Origin: Treponema sp.
GTDB taxonomy: Bacteria > Spirochaetota > Spirochaetia > Treponematales > Treponemataceae
Length of the DNA stretch: 7,689 nt
Direction of reading: 5' to 3'
Assembly: GCA_017622055.1 (NCBI GenBank)
Contig: JAGARY010000267.1
Location: forward strand, 1-7,689
Each line of letters begins with the position of its first letter. Position 1 is the stretch's first letter. The notes under the pieces are model-generated. The model worked only from the letters and a program-made list of their open reading frames with translations, was not told where the DNA came from and did no database searches. Positions 6,546-7,689 of this stretch are shown piece by piece. Made by a program: the position numbers and the translations under genes.

Positions 6546-7058
6546 ATGATTGTATGTCTTTTAAATCCAAATCAACAATTGCAAATTAACAATTTTCAAA
6601 AAGATTTTATACAAACTAATTTTCACTTTTGCAAAAAGATTTTAAAAAACTATCAAAATATGATTCTTTTAAACTCTTTTAAAAATTTATCTACAGATTT
6701 CTCCTCAATTGATTTAAAATCAATTTCTAATTCTATAAAAAATATAATAATTTATGAACCAGAAATTAAACCATTTTCCTCTGATTTTTCAATTCCTTTT
6801 TATAATCAAAAATCAAAGTTTGAATTTTCTCTTTCATCAAAAATTGAATTAACTTTTGATGATAGAATTCATTTTTTTGATTTTCCTTTAGTTTTCTTTA
6901 ATCTTAAAGACGGCTCAAAAGGGGAATTTCTTGAATTAAACAAAAAAATTGGCACAAACATTTTTCCATTAAACATTAAAGTTTTTAGAATTGGAAAATG
7001 TTTATGCCAAAATAATTCTTTTATTTTAGAAGATTCCCTTTGGAAAAAACTAAAATAA
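6546..7058 (+). CDS. Hypothetical protein, 170 residues, not recognised
   Basis: I do not recognise this protein. It is rich in Phe, Asn, Ile, Lys and Ser, with about one residue in eight Phe. It has no signal peptide, no long membrane segment and no repeat. The N-terminal half is low in complexity (Ser/Asn/Lys), and the C-terminal half has a more ordered look: HFFDFPLVFF at 109-118, then FPLNIKVFRIGKCLC (139-153), then ILEDSLWKKLK at the end. The frame is open throughout, fills the space between two convincing genes, and has no better competitor on the other strand. The start has no ribosome site, but a TATACT box 7 nt upstream could give a leaderless mRNA. Its stop is 9 nt from the convergent stop of ilvN. 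It is probably a real lineage-specific gene. Confidence 0.6.
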   Translation: MIVCLLNPNQQLQINNFQKDFIQTNFHFCKKILKNYQNMILLNSFKNLSTDFSSIDLKSISNSIKNIIIYEPEIKPFSSDFSIPFYNQKSKFEFSLSSKIELTFDDRIHFFDFPLVFFNLKDGSKGEFLELNKKIGTNIFPLNIKVFRIGKCLCQNNSFILEDSLWKKLK

Positions 7059-7067
7059 TTATTAAAA

Positions 7068-7556
7068 TTACATAACTTTTGGACCACGTTCCAAAGCTGT
7101 AATTCCTGTTTTTACGTATTCAAGAATTCCGTATGGTTCAAGCAATCTAAGCAAACTTTCAATTTTTTCTTCGCTACCAGTAATTTCAATAATTACAGAT
7201 TCCAAAGAAACATCAACAATTCTTGCTTTATAAATATCACAAGTTTCAATAATTGTTCCACGATTACTTGCTTCGGCTTTTACTTTTATTAAAGCCATTT
7301 CACGCTGAACAGATTCTTTTACTTCGCATTTCATAATAGAAATAACTTCTACAAGTTTTGCAAGTTGTTTTTGAATCTGTTCAAGAATGTATTCATCGCC
7401 TTTTACAACAATTGTCATTCTTGATTGCATAGGATTTGAAGTTTCACAAACTGTCAAAGAGTCAATGTTGTACCCACGTCTACTAAAAAGCCCCGAAACT
7501 CTAGACAAAACACCAGCCTTATTTTCAACCAAAACAGACAAAACAAATTTATCCAT
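7068..7556 (-). CDS. ilvN: Acetolactate synthase small (regulatory) subunit
   Basis: This is the regulatory subunit of acetohydroxyacid synthase, the first common enzyme of valine, leucine and isoleucine synthesis; it activates the catalytic subunit and passes on valine feedback inhibition. At 162 residues it has the usual length of the IlvH/IlvN family. The N-terminal ACT domain (about 1-76) shows the valine-site signature: VENKAGVLSRVSGLFSRRGYNIDSL at 10-34, with Asn12, Gly15 and Asn30. The C-terminal domain (about 80-160) has REMALIKV, the conserved block RIVDVSLESVIIEITG and ends ALERGPKVM. GAGGA (7570-7566) lies 9 nt before the ATG at 7556. The catalytic subunit gene, usually just upstream, is not in the window; it may lie beyond the right edge. 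The gene could equally be named ilvH. The upstream leader holds a GC-rich palindrome. Confidence 0.95.
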   Translation of the reverse strand: MDKFVLSVLVENKAGVLSRVSGLFSRRGYNIDSLTVCETSNPMQSRMTIVVKGDEYILEQIQKQLAKLVEVISIMKCEVKESVQREMALIKVKAEASNRGTIIETCDIYKARIVDVSLESVIIEITGSEEKIESLLRLLEPYGILEYVKTGITALERGPKVM

Positions 7557-7581
7557 AAAAATAAATCCTCAATACTTAATA

Positions 7582-7624
7582 CGTCCGGTCAAGGGACACT
7601 TCGTTCAAGCCCTTGACTCGGCCG
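7582..7624. repeat. GC-rich palindromic (REP-like) element upstream of ilvN
   Basis: By hand count 27 of 43 bases are G or C, in a spacer that is otherwise AT-rich. A perfect 8-bp inverted repeat, GTCAAGGG (7588-7595) and CCCTTGAC (7610-7617), encloses a 14-nt loop. It can be extended outwards by CCG/CGG (7585-7587 with 7619-7621) across one bulged T, giving an 11-bp stem. The loop holds a small nested CTT/AAG pairing, and CGGCCG (7619-7624) is a further palindrome. Five Ts follow on the plus strand (7625-7629), so a plus-strand terminator is possible, though no plus-strand gene ends nearby. On the minus strand it would fold in the ilvN leader. Confidence 0.6.
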
Positions 7625-7656
7625 TTTTTAGAGTTTGTATTAAACCCTAAATAATA

Positions 7657-7689
7657 ATTTTAATTCCTAGTTGCTATCTGGATTAAAAC
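7657..7689. repeat. Imperfect palindrome at the window edge, identity unknown
   Basis: The last 33 bases have near-complementary ends: ATTTTAATTCC (7657-7667) and GGATTAAAAC (7680-7689). They pair for 9 bp with one bulged T around a 12-nt loop that can itself form TAG/CTA. The length and the AAAAC end resemble a single CRISPR repeat or a terminal inverted repeat, but only one copy is visible and the window stops exactly at its end. An AT-rich bidirectional terminator is an equal possibility. A short minus-strand frame (7687-7667, FNPDSN then stop) could also be the tail of an upstream gene. Confidence 0.3.

Noticed and set aside
7068..7556. A frameshift or loss of function in ilvN
   Set aside because: The frame is continuous, of normal length, and keeps the ACT signature and the C-terminal block.
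7582..7629. Rho-independent terminator, or ilv attenuator, formed by the GC-rich palindrome
   Set aside because: The T-run lies on the plus strand, where no gene ends nearby. On the minus strand, toward ilvN, no T-run follows the stem and no leader peptide rich in Val, Leu or Ile is visible, so I keep it as a repeat.
7387..7650. 87-residue plus-strand frame antisense to ilvN and running through the GC-rich palindrome
   Set aside because: Most of it mirrors the conserved ACT domain of ilvN; the rest is the palindrome read by chance. No ribosome site was seen.

Overview
The window is AT-rich, roughly 30% G+C by eye, and densely coded on both strands. Low G+C, a long extracytoplasmic sensor, compact gene packing and the general look of the proteins suggest a host-associated spirochaete close to Treponema. 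This is inference from protein style; no marker gene here proves it.

Left block (1-1883, minus strand). The 5' part of a membrane-anchored sensor, probably a methyl-accepting chemotaxis protein or similar receptor, runs off the left edge. It has its own good sigma-70-type promoter. Upstream of it lies a two-gene unit: an eight-cysteine zinc-ribbon protein followed 5 nt later by glutamate racemase (murI). A strong promoter sits just before the zinc-ribbon gene. The murI gene carries an in-frame segment of about 105-115 bp at about two-thirds G+C, bounded by two hairpins, in a loop near the C-terminus. It looks like a palindromic repeat element that has become part of a protein.

Middle block (2016-4644, plus strand). 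Three tightly packed genes look like one operon: a class 3 type aldehyde dehydrogenase, a pentapeptide-repeat protein with a Cys/His head (23 nt gap), and a glyoxalase II-like metallo-beta-lactamase-fold protein (ATGA overlap). The last has Ser in place of the usual Asp in its HxHxDH metal motif.

Right block (4641-7556). A type II membrane-anchored protein with an HEGWH zinc-protease motif is encoded on the minus strand; its stop codon overlaps the stop of the metallo-hydrolase gene. It diverges, across 48 bp, from a 170-residue protein of unknown function. That gene converges with the gene for the acetolactate synthase small subunit (ilvN/ilvH), the regulatory subunit for branched-chain amino acid synthesis. 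Upstream of ilvN are a 43-bp GC-rich palindrome and, at the very edge, an imperfect palindrome of 33 bp.

No rRNA, tRNA, transposase or complete CRISPR array was seen. The points most worth following are the GC-rich insert in murI, the unclassified HEGWH protein, the Asp-to-Ser change in the metallo-hydrolase, and the two palindromes at the right edge.
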